A program made the translations under genes and the position numbers. The notes below the pieces were generated by a model. That model searched no databases and was not told the DNA's origin. It worked only from the letters and a program-made list of their open reading frames with translations. From Ectobius pallidus (lineage: Eukaryota > Arthropoda > Insecta > Blattodea > Ectobiidae), in contig CAXKWD010000003.1 in the NCBI GenBank assembly GCA_964059195.1, positions 200,594,174 through 200,658,173 on the forward strand: a DNA stretch of 64,000 nucleotides, read 5' to 3'. The stretch's first letter is position 1, and each line of letters opens with the position of its first letter. Shown piece after piece: positions 20,478-32,216 of the stretch.

Positions 20478-21622
20478 TGCTACTGCTTACACTCATATAC
20501 TTTATACTCGCTTCGCTCATTGTGGGCGAAAGGTTTTTTAAAAGATCTATGGGAGATAGACTTAGTCTGCTGTATTGGCTATTACCTTATTTCTAAACTT
20601 TCAGAGCCCTATGTGAACACTGTTTGATAATACCGTTGCCATGGAAACTGAGCTCTTTTTCGGAGGAGGGGGGGGGGGGGGTTTAGGGCTAAAAATTTAA
20701 AAAAATTAACTTTTTGGAATTTTCCTGTGGTTTACAGCTTGAAAGCTATACGTGTACCAAACTTCAAATTTGTAGCTTATCTGGAAGTGGACAAACATTA
20801 ATGTCAGTGAGCCGAGCCGAGCCCTTTTTCGGGAGTTTTTAGGGCTAAATATTAAAAAAAAAAACTTGTTAAAATTTTCCTGTGGTTTACAGCCTAAAAG
20901 CTAAGTGAACCAAATTTCAAGTTTCTAGCTCATCTGGAAGTGGGCAAACATTAATGTCAGTGAGCCGACCTGAGCCCTTTTCGGGGGGTTTTTAGGGCTA
21001 CGAATTAAAAAAAAACTTTTTGGAATTTTCCTGTGGTTTACAGCTTGAAAGCTATACGTGTACCAAACTTCAAATTTGTAGCTTATCTGGAAGTGGACAA
21101 ACATTAATGTCAGTGAGCCGAGCCGAGCCCTTTTTCAGGAGTTTTTAGAGCTAAATATTAAAAAAAAAACTTGTTAGAATTTTCCTGTGGTTTACAGCCT
21201 AAAAGCTAAGTGAACCAAATTTCAAGTTTCTAGCTCATCTGGAAGTGGGCAAACATTAATGTCAGTGAGCCGACCTGAGCCCTTTTCGGGGGGTTTTTAG
21301 GGCTACAAATTAAAAAAAAAAACTTTTTGGAATTTTCCTGTGGTTTACAGCTTGAAAGCTATACGTGTACCAAACTTCAAATTTGTAGCTTATCTGGAAG
21401 TGGACAAACATTAATGTCAGTGAGCCGAGCCGAGCCCTTTTTCGGGAGTTTTTAGGGCTAACTATTAAAAAAAAAAACTTGTTAGAATTTTCCTGTGGTT
21501 TACAGCCTAAAAGCTAAGTGTACCAAATTTCAAGTTTCTAGCTCATCTGGAAGTGGGCAGACATTAATGTCAGTGAGTGAGTGAGTGAGTGAGTGAGTCA
21601 GCCATCTGGCTTTATATTATAG
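20478..21622 (+). repeat. repeat family X, copy 1, with ~153-bp units in A-B higher-order array
   Basis: Starts with TACTCGCTTCGCTCATTG (20504), continues through GATCTATGGGAGATAGA and TTGCCATGGAAACTGAGC, then repeats a roughly 153-bp unit six times (anchor AACATTAATGTCAGTGAG at about 20793, 20947, 21100, 21252, 21406, 21559). Units alternate between type A (TGTAGCTTATCTGGAAGTGG) and type B (CTAGCTCATCTGGAAGTGGG), giving about 306-bp dimers three times. It ends in a GTGA run and CAGCCATCTGGCTTTATATTATAG. Single-unit relatives are at 29989-30810 and 37205-37904. Confidence 0.85.
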
Positions 21623-22103
21623 GAATATTTTTTTCTCCTGTTCCCAAAGCCATCCCAAAATGAAATTTGTGCCAAAGATAGAATGCATTTAACTGCCTAA
21701 CATATCTTTTCTTCAATAAAATTAAAGATACAGTTTCTTAGATACTTAAGGTCAAAGGTTACACCTTTTAACTTTGGAATGAAAAAATTAATATTTTGAA
21801 ATGCAACTATTTTTAATGGGAACTATGTACCTTTAGCTTCAAAATGAGACCAACATGAAGGTTTTACCTCAATTAGAAGTAAAGTTATGATTTATTTTTG
21901 CAGAGCATGCAAGGGAAAATTTTACAATTTTTATCATGTTTGCATCCCTGCTGTATGAATATCATAAATCACTGAGGGGTAAAATTTTGCTTGTGTGTAC
22001 AACTTCATGTATTTTAACTTCTTACCGAATTTCATGTAAATCTGAGATGGTCGGGTTGGAAAGTACACTTTATTGTGATGATTTGGCATGGAATGACCCC
22101 TTA

Positions 22104-22625
22104 TGTTATCCCGTCTGCTCCTTCATGAAGAAAGCAGCAACATAGATTTTCAGTTTCTGTGAATTCTAAGGATACCTGAATCACTTTATGCTACTCTGGG
22201 GATCGTAGATATTGAAAATGTGATACATTTCACTGATCTCCATCTTTGAAAGAAAACCATGGTTTTCTCACTTTACAGATCCTTCACGGCCAGTTAGCAC
22301 CTTACCCCAGTAAAAGTTGAAACCGAGCACAGTGCAACGAAGTATGACTTTACCGGGGTAAACTAAGCAACTTTACCGTGGTATTCTGAATATCGAGGTT
22401 GGTGCACTTGGCCATGAGTCGTGATGACATCATCAAAATGGCTGACTTCAGCAACATGTTGCATTTCACAGAAATGGCAATCAAGTGAAAACTATTTTTG
22501 ATAGAGATTTGTAAAAAATTGTTTTGAAATCACAATAAACTGCTCTACACTATTTCTATTTACATGTATGAGACTATGATGTCATATGCTACCGAAAATA
22601 TACACTTTTTAGTTTAAAAATTGCT
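22104..22625. other. intron sequence, nothing recognised
   Basis: No ORF or known repeat seen between the Sola-like element and the hAT element. Confidence 0.45.
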
Positions 22626-22633
22626 CCTGTAGT

Positions 22634-23622
22634 CAGGGCCGTAGCAAGGACCTTCTGCGCCCTCCAATACTGGGGGGGGGGTTCTGAACAATTTTTTTTT
22701 TAATTCCCGTAAAACTGATTTTCTTAAATTCGCTTGCAGAAGGTTTTTTTTGGTCCCATTTCTTTAAAAAAACCACTGCCTAATAGATCAAAACTAATAA
22801 TGTAGACTAAGCTATGATGGTCATGGTAGTTTTAGTTGGCACATTTTTTTACTATATTAGCGCCGGCCTTAGAAGGGAACTTGATCAAAACAAATAGCAT
22901 GTGTACTGCCAGCTGGCAGACCGTGCATCGGCCGCGGATCACAACACATATTATTCAATGTAAAGTTACAGAAATTAATTTTGATATACATTAATACATT
23001 GTGTGATTAAAAAAACTAAACATTTTTAAAATAAGAAATTTTAGTTCACACTTAATTTATAATAAAATAGTAATAACAAAAGGAATTGAGATCTGCACAT
23101 TCGGCTTTTTCTGTTGGAATAATATAGTTGGTCAATCATTTTTGCATGTAGCATGTAACAGTATGAGCGATGCCATTGTTGATCGCTTTGTAATCAATTC
23201 TGCCGACAGTAGTAGCACTGAGGACGACAATCAGCTGGAAAGGGATTGAGTTGAACCACTTTCCTCACAATAATAACGTACATATTAATTTTCATTGTCG
23301 TTATATCTTTCCATACTGTTCATGATTTATGTTTTACTCTGTCAATATGAATCGTGTTAATTAAAGGACGTTGCATGACTGCTTTTTGCTTGTAGACAAT
23401 CGGCATAATACTATAGGTATAGATAGTTCACGTGCATTAATTTTTTATAACCTGAAAGATTTTTTCCACTAACGTGGAAATTAAATTGCTTGATAAATTG
23501 CACCAGCCTAAAAAAGGTGGGATTTTTCATAGTTAATTTTGCGCCCTCTTCGTACCTGCGCCCTAGGCGGTGGCCTACCTAGCCACCGCCTAGCTGTAGG
23601 CCACCGCCTAGCTACGGCCCTG
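22634..23622. mobile_element. hAT transposon, non-autonomous, 8-bp TSD
   Basis: TIRs CAGGGCCGTAGCAAGG and its mirror GCTACGGCCCTG, flanked by the identical 8-bp repeat CCTGTAGT (22626-22633 and 23623-23630). The TIR style and 8-bp duplication are diagnostic of hAT. Subterminal GGCGGTGGCC/CCACCGCC repeats lie near the right end. A 28-codon ORF at 23163-23249 (MSDAIVDRFVINSADSSSTE...) could be a relic of a transposase start. No catalytic domain. Confidence 0.85.
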
Positions 23623-23934
23623 CCTGTAGTATGTGTTCTTGTGAAATTTCAATAGAAGAGATGCCGTACCATAAAGTACACGAAATGGGTTTTAAAAGAA
23701 TTTAATGATGATTCTATTCCTTTTTACCAGAAGTTCCCAATGCCAATAATGTTATTTCTTTGTAGTGTTTGTAAAACAAACAGCGATCTCCAAATTTCAA
23801 AATGTAATATTTTTAGAGGAAAAGATACAACAATATTGTGGTTTAAATTTGCTTTGCTTTTGTCATTTCCACATTATTTTGAATTGAATAACTATCACAT
23901 TAAATTGAGTAATTTTCAATTGAATTATGATAAC

Positions 23935-24513
23935 TAGACCTGGGATATTAGACTCCAAAAAAATTAGTTTTAGGCACCTAAAATAGGATAAATAGATAGA
24001 AAATAGGCTTTAAAATATTACAATATACACTTAAACTGTAACATGGTCTTTTTTTACTGCAAAAAACATGGTATACCTATTCTTAACAGAATTAACTGCA
24101 AAATTAGGCATCACGAATTATATTCACTTAAACAGATGTTCTTTCACTGGTGACTTGACACAGTAGTCCTTCCTCCTTAATCCTCCCCCGTCAGTCAGCA
24201 TTCCTTTAGTGACAATTGTTTGGAATAATCAAGTTTCTGTGAAAACCTCACCCTCTGCTGTTCTGCTTTTCATTGAGGGGTGTCCATTATAAGATTGTAA
24301 AAATTACAGAAGTTGAATTTTGTTTTAAATGTACAAAATAGGCATTTTACGCACTAAAATAGTAAAATAGGCTCTAAAGGTCCAAATAGGCATTTTAGGG
24401 CATTATAAAACTCTATAAATGTAAATGATTTATCATGAAACGTCCATATTTAACAATTTTCATGTTATTTCATAAGGAACAAAATAGGCTTTTTCCTTAA
24501 AATCCCAGGTCTA
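23935..24513. mobile_element. hAT-type MITE family M, copy A
   Basis: Ends TAGACCTGGGAT...ATCCCAGGTCTA, flanked by ATGATAAC (23927-23934 and 24514-24521), an exact 8-bp duplication. The interior is full of AAAATAGGC words. Two more copies are at 34746-35389 and 39233-40770. No ORF. Confidence 0.85.
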
Positions 24514-24521
24514 ATGATAAC

Positions 24522-25160
24522 ACACATGGAACAGATAAAACGTAAATAATAAATACAATGCCTGTTTTCCTGCCACGTGTCAAACAAGCAAAGTGAAACT
24601 CTTGGACACACTCACGAGTTCCTCTTGCTGTGGAATATTTGTGCATAAAGAAACAAGAAGCCGATAGGTTGTCCGTCTTCTTCTCTGCCTTGGTTTCAGT
24701 GTAATCAACAACAGAATTCCCCTGTTAGGAACAATTGCAGCTGAGGTCTTACGCAAAACGCTTTTGAATTTTGGAGTTTACTTACCAAGAGATATTGTCA
24801 GAGACTGGTCTCATTTTGAAATCAATGAGAAAAATTTCAATAGAATAACTGGTTTCCATAAATGATAATAGTAACATGTGGATAAAATCCTCGCATTCTA
24901 TAAAGTATTACTGTATTTAATCTTATATCTCGGCTTCAGTGTTTCCATGTGACACATTTAGAACTCAGTAGCAGTGAAAACCTCCTACATTCGCAAGGGC
25001 CTATGCTGTAGTAAAAATCAATTTATCAAGGGAATATTTCAAATTTAATTGAATAATAAGTAGTCTGTTTTGTTTAGTTGTTTACACTTATATCACTGAC
25101 ATGCCTGCCAACTCAACATTTACTTTGTTTATTGAATATTTAATATGTGTGTGTGGATAT
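24522..25160. other. intron sequence, nothing recognised
   Basis: No gene or repeat signature seen. Confidence 0.45.
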
Positions 25161-25162
25161 TA

Positions 25163-25679
25163 CAGTGATACCTCGAGATACGAGTTTAATTCGTTCCGTA
25201 ACCTTGCTCGTATGTCAATTTGCTCGTATCTCAAAGCAATTTTCCCCATTGAAATTAATTGAAATGTCATTAATCCGTTCCAGCCCCAAAAATGCTACCC
25301 CCAATTGTTTTTGTTACGTGTTTTTGAATAAGAAAAATGTATTTATAAATGACAAATATTGTATAAAAACAATACTGTACTGCCTCGCCAAGTCAGCTAC
25401 TCGCACACCGTGCTCATTTTTTTTCTATGATTTCTAGAAAAACTTAGCAAAGATGCTTCGACAGCGAGGTAAACAAGCACACTGGGGGAATAAGTGGGAT
25501 AATGCGCGAGACGCACGAGGCGCAGGCGCAGTAAACTGATGGGCCGTGTGCAGCGTCGCAGCTGCCCGTTCCTCGTATCTCAAATGTCGCTTGTATTTCA
25601 AAACGAAACTTCGCTCGCTCGACAGCTCGTATCTCAAATAACTCGTATGTTAGGGCACTCGTATCTCGAGGTACCACTG
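25163..25679. mobile_element. mariner/pogo-type MITE with CTCGTATCTC subterminal repeats
   Basis: Ends CAGTGATACCTCGAGATACG and mirror TATCTCGAGGTACCACTG, flanked by TA (25161-25162, 25680-25681). Words of the type CTCGTATCTCAAA occur at least five times towards both ends and on both strands. A TA target and CAGTG start indicate the Tc1/mariner/pogo group. 517 bp, no transposase. Confidence 0.85.
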
Positions 25680-26280
25680 TATATATTTTGTCAACTTTCG
25701 ATGGGCTTAAAGATACCATTTAACTCTTCTTTAAAATGTCTTGAGATTTCCAATAAAAAATAGAAATTCGTTCAAAAAAAGAATAATTTTGCAAATACCC
25801 AAAATCTTGCATTTTTTCACAATTGTAAAATGACAACATTTTGACCTACAAAGTGTTTGAAACAAAAATGAATTCCTGGTTATTACTAAAATTTGTGAAT
25901 CTGCCATTCATGAAAACTAGGTATCCTTAATAATTGAATAATTCATACTTAAATTTGTTAAGACTTATAATTCTTAATGGCTGTAATTTATTACAGAATA
26001 TTTTTAAATAGTTAATTTGTTTTTCACTGGCCCACCAGCTGCCACTGAAATAATCCATGATGGTGAGTAATGGTCTAAGCGAAATAACACACTAATATAA
26101 TTGCAGTTAATGCTTTACCACAGAATTTAGACAGTGGTCTTTAAAATATTAGAGAGCCTCTAGGATGTGCTGTAGGGAGTCCTAGAGCAAACATTACCAA
26201 CTTATACAGGGTGTTAATGAATAACACCGAAATATTTTACTCGTCTCTAGAGGGGACATAGGCAAGCAACTTTTATTCTC

Positions 26281-26412
26281 TATAATAAATTACCAAATGA
26301 AATAAAAAAACTAGAAGGACAAAGTTTCAAAACAAAATTAAAACATCTTCTTATCGAGAAAGCCTTATATTGTTTACAGGAATACCAATTTTACACAGTA
26401 TTTATTTTTTAA
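26281..26412 (+). pseudogene. LINE ORF2 extreme C-terminus
   Basis: YNKLPNEIKKLEGQSFKTKL followed by KHLLIEKALYCLQEYQF and a stop at 26410-26412. The [F/Y]NxLPNEIK...FKxxLKxxLL pattern is the conserved end of Jockey/CR1-group LINE ORF2 proteins. A short 3' region runs to about 26550. Confidence 0.75.
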
Positions 26413-26559
26413 GACCAAATATAAAACTAAAGGTTTCTTATATTCTATACACTTTGAGTGTTTCTTATGATCCGTGTCTTCTGTAATACATGAATATTAA
26501 TTATTATTGAATAAGTAATAAGCTTAATAATTATATATGAGTTGAAACTTTTACACTAG

Positions 26560-27561
26560 ACTTCACTTCTGGTATAGTTTTACCTGTACATGTTTCAGCA
26601 CCTTTGCAACCCTTTTCAACAGTCATACATCAACTGCCGTGCTACCCTCTCATGGACTTGGAATAAATCTCGAGATGAGGTCGTCATTGGTTGGGATGTC
26701 GAAGTTCATCAGCCGGTCCCCCCTCTTGTGTATGAAAATTCTTTCCCAAATAGAAAGCTCCCTGTGGCCTCGGACACATTTTAATAATTCTGGTTCTCTG
26801 ATAATTTCATGTCCATCATTCCAAAAGTGTGCGGTACTGCTGATTTGTCTGTATTTCTAAATTTGATGTATCTTAAGTGTTCTTTAGTTCTAACTTCCAG
26901 TTTCCTTTTTTTTTCCCACATAGACTTTTTCACAATCATTACAATTAAACTGGTATATGCCCGACTTTTTACTATGATGTGGATTCTCCAAATTTGTAGA
27001 TTTCAACAAGTTTTTTAGGGAATATCTATGCACAGGTGCTGTGGTGATGCCATATTTTTTTAACACTTTTCTGAATTTATTGTCGGCCCAAGGGTGGAAA
27101 GTAATCTTCTTGTATTTCAGGTTTTCTTCTATAGGTTTCAGGGTGGTGTGTTGTATTCCAGGTCATATTCTGATTTGCTGAGAGGAATGTTTGTCAGTCT
27201 ATGTGTGAGAGAATTGAAAACAGCCTGTTTATGTGATATCGGATTGAAACTATTGGCTTTGATGTATGAATCAGTGTGCGTAGCCTTTCTGTATATGCCG
27301 AATTCAAGTTTGTTTTCTTGTTTAATAATTTTGATGTCCAGGAATGGTAAAAAAGTTTTCTGTTTGTTCTTCCAATGTAAACTTAAGGGAACTGTCTTGC
27401 ATATTAAGTAACTTAAGGGCATCTTGTGTCAACTTTTTGGGGATTATAGCAAAAACATCATCAACATACCTGTACCATGTTTTGAATGTGATGGGGAAGC
27501 CAGTAGTGATTTGTATTTCCAAGTGACTCATGTACAGGTCAGCTAGAAATGGGGATAACAT
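26560..27561 (-). pseudogene. Penelope-like element, RT and GIY-YIG, 5'-truncated
   Basis: Read on -: LSPFLADLYMSHLE starts at the insertion boundary (27561), then WYRYVDDVFAIIP (the RT active-site YxDD-type box as YVDD), LPFLDIKIIKQENKLEFGIY, SHKQAVFNSLTHRL, then after a frameshift an RT thumb segment, YQFNCNDCEKVYVGKKRKLE (a GIY-YIG relic), and RTKEHLRYIKF. Several stops occur after 27138. A degenerate hammerhead-like core follows at the 3' end (26583-26620). PLE reverse transcriptases are telomerase-related. This is the only RT catalytic box of a PLE in the window. Confidence 0.85.
26583..26620 (-). ncRNA. degenerate hammerhead-like motif (ACAUGU type)
   Basis: On -: CUGUUGA (consensus A6 is U), a G/C-poor stem II region, GAAA, CAUGUA. 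The palindromic ACAUGU and NUH (GUA) are kept, while the core and stem II have decayed. Confidence 0.35.
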
Positions 27562-28116
27562 ATAGAGGGAACACAGACAAGCAACTTTTATTCGGAGATT
27601 TTGCTCTATGACGTAAAATGTGTATGCTACAGGGCATTAAAGTCATTACATTTCGTGCTCATAAGTCAGTAATGAAGCGAAATAGGGTTAAACTTTTCAT
27701 TAAATTGACTTCATGCCTTCTTAGTGATCAACAAAAACCTGATTCTTAATGATTCATCAAGAGCTATATCATAATTTAGAGTTTTCATAATCTGCAAAAT
27801 TTATATGACTGGCCACCACTGCATTAGTTTTTTTATTTATAGCTCCAGTGTTAACAACAAAGTTCCTTTATTTGCATTTTTTCAAACGTTAGAAGTCATT
27901 GGCAGCCATGCCCTGGGAGATTTTATGCTGTAACAGGAAAAATTGAATCCATAGAGTAAAAATCTCCTAATAAAAGTTGCTTGTCTATGCCCCCTCTATA
28001 CTCATGTAAAATATTTTGATGTTATTCATTAACACTCTGTATATCATTAAACCAGTTGACTTGTTCTTAGTGAAGGTGGGTGACTTCCTACACCACTGGA
28101 TGTTTTGTGTTCACAG

Positions 28117-28301
28117 CCATCTATGAGAAGCCAGAGCTGGTCTCGGAGCTGGACAGACATTTTGATCTGGTGGCTCCGATCTCACTACTGTACAAGGACA
28201 CATACCCCTCAGACTTGGCTGCGGACTTCAGTAGAAGAATTCGACAGTTTTACTTCCAAGAGAAGCCAATAGGAAACGGCACTGTGCACAGTGTTGTCGA
28301 T
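28117..28301 (+). CDS. carboxylesterase exon
   Basis: Acceptor TTCACAG|CC (phase 1 in; C from the previous exon plus CC gives Pro) and donor GAT|GTGAGT (phase 0 out); 185 nt. Translation (P)IYEKPELVSELDRHFDLV, APISLLYKDTYPSDLAADFS, RRIRQFYFQEKPIGNGT, VHSVVD. This is the helical region between the acid and histidine blocks; the APxxLxY and FYF patterns are typical of insect carboxylesterases. Confidence 0.92.
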
Positions 28302-28367
28302 GTGAGTGTCTTATTGTCATGACAAGTTTGTACTGACACCCGTAGTGTCTTGCTTGTTACCATGATA

Positions 28368-29522
28368 CAGTTTACTCCCTCTAGTTCGGCCTCGGATGGT
28401 TCGGCCGCCAGATGGTCCGGCTGACTTCTTGGAATGAGCCATCTACACACGGAAGGGTTTCTCATGGCAGTAATCAACTAGAATAAACATTTCTGTTTAG
28501 TTTTCAGTCTTAAGTGTAAACAAATCACATCAGTTCAACGACGAAAGCGGGAAATGGCAAGGGAATTTTGACTCATGCTGAAGGGAGGACAGCACTGGAA
28601 CTGGCGCTACCTAGGTCTAGTAACAGGCTGCCGCGTCAGCTGTCGATGTAATGCTCATGAAGAAGTGGCGTGATTATGCTTTCAAAAAAACAGTGCAACT
28701 AAAAAGGCAGAAGAAAATAACAGATTTCTTTTAATTTTGAAATTGTAACTGTAATACTGTATTATAATTTTTGGGTAAGTATGCTTTAAAAAATCGACAA
28801 AACCATCTTAAAAGTTGATTTTTGCTTTAATAGGTTATACTTTACCAGCCTTACTAATAAAAGCTGCTTATACCTGCGTTGAACGGTTGTTTGGTTGTTC
28901 ACCGTGCAAGTTCTGCATAAGCCGCATTACCAATAATCGGTGTGTAACTGCCGAGTTTACATCGTGTTTGTACGTCCAACGTCATCAAATACGTCACGCT
29001 TTTCATGATGTTACTAGCCTCAGGCTATGAAGGGACTGCTGAACGCCATCTATCAGTGTAGCGGGCAAACAACGATGGATCATCTGCAGACTAATTGTAG
29101 TTTCAGTATTTCATTATATTGTTTTCAGAAAGCTGTAATCATGGGTACAAGTATGGAAATATGTCCCGCAAACAAGGAACAATGTTTATAATTCCGCAAA
29201 AGCAGCTCAGAATATGCGTAGCCTCAAAATTCAATCTCAGACATCTTCCAGACGACCGGCTGTTACGGATATCGGCCATCTTGATTATTTACGCCAAGTT
29301 TAAACAAGGGAGCCAGGCTGTGTAAGGGTTGCACACATTCAGCCTTATGCAACGATTATTAGTACACTTTTTCTCCTCAGCTCTGTATATTCCTGGTATA
29401 AATGTTACAACTGGATTATTAGTAAGACTGTAAATGTTTAAAAGACCGCCGGATGGTCCGACCATTTTTTAATCCGGTCAAGGGTCCGGTCCCAGGGTGG
29501 CTGGATTAGAGGGATCCTACTG
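28368..29522. mobile_element. pogo/Tigger-type element, non-autonomous
   Basis: Left end CAGTTTACTCCCTCTAGTTC and right end TGGATTAGAGGGATCCTACTG are imperfect inverted repeats flanked by TA (28366-28367, 29523-29524). Words of the type CCGGATGGTCCG occur near both ends. 1,155 bp, 64 nt after the donor of the preceding esterase exon. No transposase frame recognised. Confidence 0.7.
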
Positions 29523-29988
29523 TATGTCTTATCAAGCTAGAGCACACACAACTAATTAGGCAATACTTAAATTGTAGGCCTATGGAAACGTCACAGCTCT
29601 CTAGTAGCATATCTCCTGATACTGAAAACATTCCAATCCTTACACAGATTTCATTGCTTTATAATCACTACATGCTCCACTAACGGAGCTAGCCAGATTT
29701 CAGAACGTGGTGGCAGATAGAGATTATCCTTAAAGGTCAGCTTCAGTTGGCTTTTCCTGTTACCTACAAACTTCATTACTGTTAATAAAGGTTATTACTA
29801 GGGTTGGGATGTTTATGACATGTCACATTTTTATCCTGACCTCCATTCTCGCCACAAACACAAATTAAACATGAATTGTGTGCTTGTTATCCCAATCGGA
29901 CCATTTTTATTTTGCATATAAAGTCATATTTTGGTTATTTTTGTGGTCTTGATCATATTTGGCCATATTTGTAATTTGACATATCTCT

Positions 29989-30810
29989 ATAATATAAAAC
30001 CACATGGCTGACTCACTCACTGACGTTAATGTTTGCCCACTTCCAGATGAGCTAGAAATTTTAAATTTGGTACACATCTAGCTTTTAGGCTGTAAACCAC
30101 AGGAAAATTCCAAAAAGTTTATTATTTTTATTTTTTAGCCCTAAAAACCCCCAAAAAAAGGCTCGGTTTCCATGGCAAAGGTATTATCAAACAGTGTTCA
30201 TGTAGGGTTTAGAAATAATTATTTCCGTAAACCTAACGGGTTGGACGAGATAGTAACGTCTTTTTACTCGCATCCTGAAGTCTCAGGTTCATAATAATTA
30301 AATCCAATTAACATATTTTTGTACAGAACTAACAAAATTTTCCTCTTATCTGTTAAAGAAATTCCATAATTTATATTCTTTAATCATAACTCGTAGATGA
30401 AGTCCCACATTCTTTACAACATAAATTATAACCAATTTTACTTGTGTTTTTCTATGATTTCCCTGGTCGTAAAGGCAAATGCCAAATTGAATATTTACAT
30501 ACCATGAGTCTTAGTCGCTCTTTCATCTTGTATCATGTCCATTTAAATTAAAATCAGTTGAAATTTAATCCATAAAATACACCATAAATGTACGTGCACT
30601 TCCAGTTAATCTAGAAAACTTAGACTTGGCAAACTGATACCTTTTAGCTTGCAACTGATGGGAAAATTCCGAATAAATCCCAAAGTCTTACCACATTTAT
30701 TTTTTCAGGTTTATTTTGGCAAAAAGGTAATAGCCAATACAGCAGACTAAATACACACACTCTATCTCCCATAGATCTTTTAAAAAACCTTTCCTGAGAA
30801 CCTCAAATGA
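29989..30810 (-). repeat. repeat family X, copy 2 (single-unit)
   Basis: Mirror of family X: starts (on -) at about 30800 with GATCTATGGGAGATAGA, passes through CGTAAACCTAACGGG (30227-30241 on +) and the 153-bp unit once, and ends with GTGAGTGAGTCAGCCATGTG and TTATATTATAG at 29989. It lies in the third visible intron. Confidence 0.75.
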
Positions 30811-31038
30811 AACCATATTCATACATTGTGCATTTGTTATTTGTTTATAAATATCCTTCACACGGTTCTTACCTTCCTCCACACATTTCTCCTAATCGAA
30901 ACGTATCCCATCCCAATTGTTTCTAACCCCTTTCTAATAATTTGGAAGCCCACATATTTCCTCCTATCCTTAACTGTTCTTGACAACATATTGCTCTAAT
31001 TAGAGACTGATGCAATATGTGGATGTGTAATGTTTCAG

Positions 31039-31192
31039 ATGTACACAGACAGCTTCTTCCTGTGGGCTGCTGACGAGGCTGTGCGTCTCCACCTTGCAAG
31101 CAGTTCCCGTGCCCCCATCTATTACTATTACTTCGCATATAGAGGTCAGCACAGTTTCAGTGAACTGTTTGGGAAACCTGGGACAGACTTTG
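31039..31192 (+). CDS. carboxylesterase exon
   Basis: Acceptor TGTTTCAG|ATG (phase 0) and donor TTTG|GTAAGT (phase 1); 154 nt. Translation MYTDSFFLWAADEAVRLHLA, SSSRAPIYYYYFAYRGQ, HSFSELFGKPGTDF. The DxxFxxxxxxxxxLH and APIYYYxFxYRG patterns are conserved just before the histidine block in carboxylesterases. Confidence 0.94.
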
Positions 31193-31342
31193 GTAAGTGT
31201 TCCAGTTTCATAACCATCAATAGCCCATCAATAGCTTAGCCCATCAATACAGTGAAGTTAGATAGATTAGATTAGATTAATGAGGTGTAGTGTAAGCCCT
31301 TTGGCTTCTCAAACACTGTGACCTTAATAGATCTTGTGAATA

Positions 31343-32214
31343 CAGTAAAACCTGTCTTAAAGACCACCCCTCTTTAGCGACCACCTCCTTTAAAGACCAA
31401 TTTTTCTAGGAACCGATAGTAAAACCCATAAGGCCAATGTTATTTGTACCCCTATTAAACGACCACCCCTCTCCCCGACCAACGACCAGAGTTTCATTTA
31501 CGTTAAACTCCTCTATAACGACCAAAATTGTAAAAAATATTTACTCAAATGGCAGGCATTAATCAGCATTTGAACAGAAATACTGATATGGGCACTGCAA
31601 GACGTCTCTTCAATTTTCAATACAGTACTTTTACAAGAGTGATTGAACAGAAATTAAAATATGGTTGAACAATGCTTTGGGCTGTTTTCCTCTTCGCCTT
31701 CTGGGAAATACCTTACAGTAGACAGTGTACAAGTACCACGGCTTCAACAGGACACATTCCAATCTCCTACCTCTTACCTGTTTGTTTCAATACCCTTAAG
31801 AATTCATGCCTTTATTATCTACATTCTACATGATCGCAGTGACTCGGAGGGGTAATTCTATTTCTTATGAAAACGTTTATTCAGTGGACATGAGGGGGTT
31901 TCTGAAATTCTCGATTCTAAGAAGCGTGCCAGTCGAGTTCCTTTCATTGTCCTCCAAGCAAAATGTAATGTAGGGAAAATAAACGTGTCTTTCTTTTCCT
32001 GGAAAACATTACCCCGTTATACTGTAAAAGTAAGTACAGTAATAATAAACTGTGTGTTAACTTGCATAATACACCTTTTGTATTGTACCGTATTTATTCT
32101 ATTGTATTTTCAGTTTCAAGACATAAAAATGCATTCCCCCTATTAAGAGACCACCCCTCTTAAAGACCACTTTTCCGTGGAACCAGCGATGGTTGTTATA
32201 GAGAGGTTTTACTG
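31343..32214. mobile_element. Tigger/pogo-type element, non-autonomous
   Basis: Ends CAGTAAAACCTGTCTTAAAG and mirror CTTTAAGAGGGGTGG ... GAGAGGTTTTACTG, flanked by TA (31341-31342, 32215-32216). Repeats of ACCACCCCTCT occur near each end, as in Tigger elements. 872 bp, no intact transposase. Confidence 0.85.
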
Positions 32215-32216
32215 TA

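Larger units (their letters stand above)
17963..22099. mobile_element. Sola-like DNA transposon with ~470-bp TIRs and 4-bp TSD
   Basis: The ends GGGTCATTCCATGCCAAATC and their mirror continue as inverted repeats of about 470 bp (17963-18425 and 21635-22099, high identity). The flanks read CTTA on both sides (17959-17962 and 22100-22103), a 4-bp target duplication. Inside are a transposase fragment (19568-20477), two PLE fragments and a tandem-repeat element. The 4-bp TSD points to the Sola superfamily; that is inference from TSD size, not a database match. Total 4,137 bp, in the 10.5-kb second visible esterase intron. Confidence 0.75.
26207..28039. mobile_element. TA-flanked TIR element containing a LINE/PLE insertion
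   Basis: Ends CAGGGTGTTAATGAATAACA and mirror TTATTCATTAACACTCTG, flanked by TA on both sides (26205-26206, 28040-28041). A 32-bp imperfect direct repeat (26248-26279 and 27562-27593, ending AAGCAACTTTTATTC) brackets a 1.28-kb insertion made of a LINE 3' end and a PLE in opposite orientation. A further copy of AAAGTTGCTTGTCTATGCCC near 27974-27993, in inverted orientation, belongs to the element's own TIR region. Without the insertion it is about 520 bp, a MITE. Confidence 0.75.
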
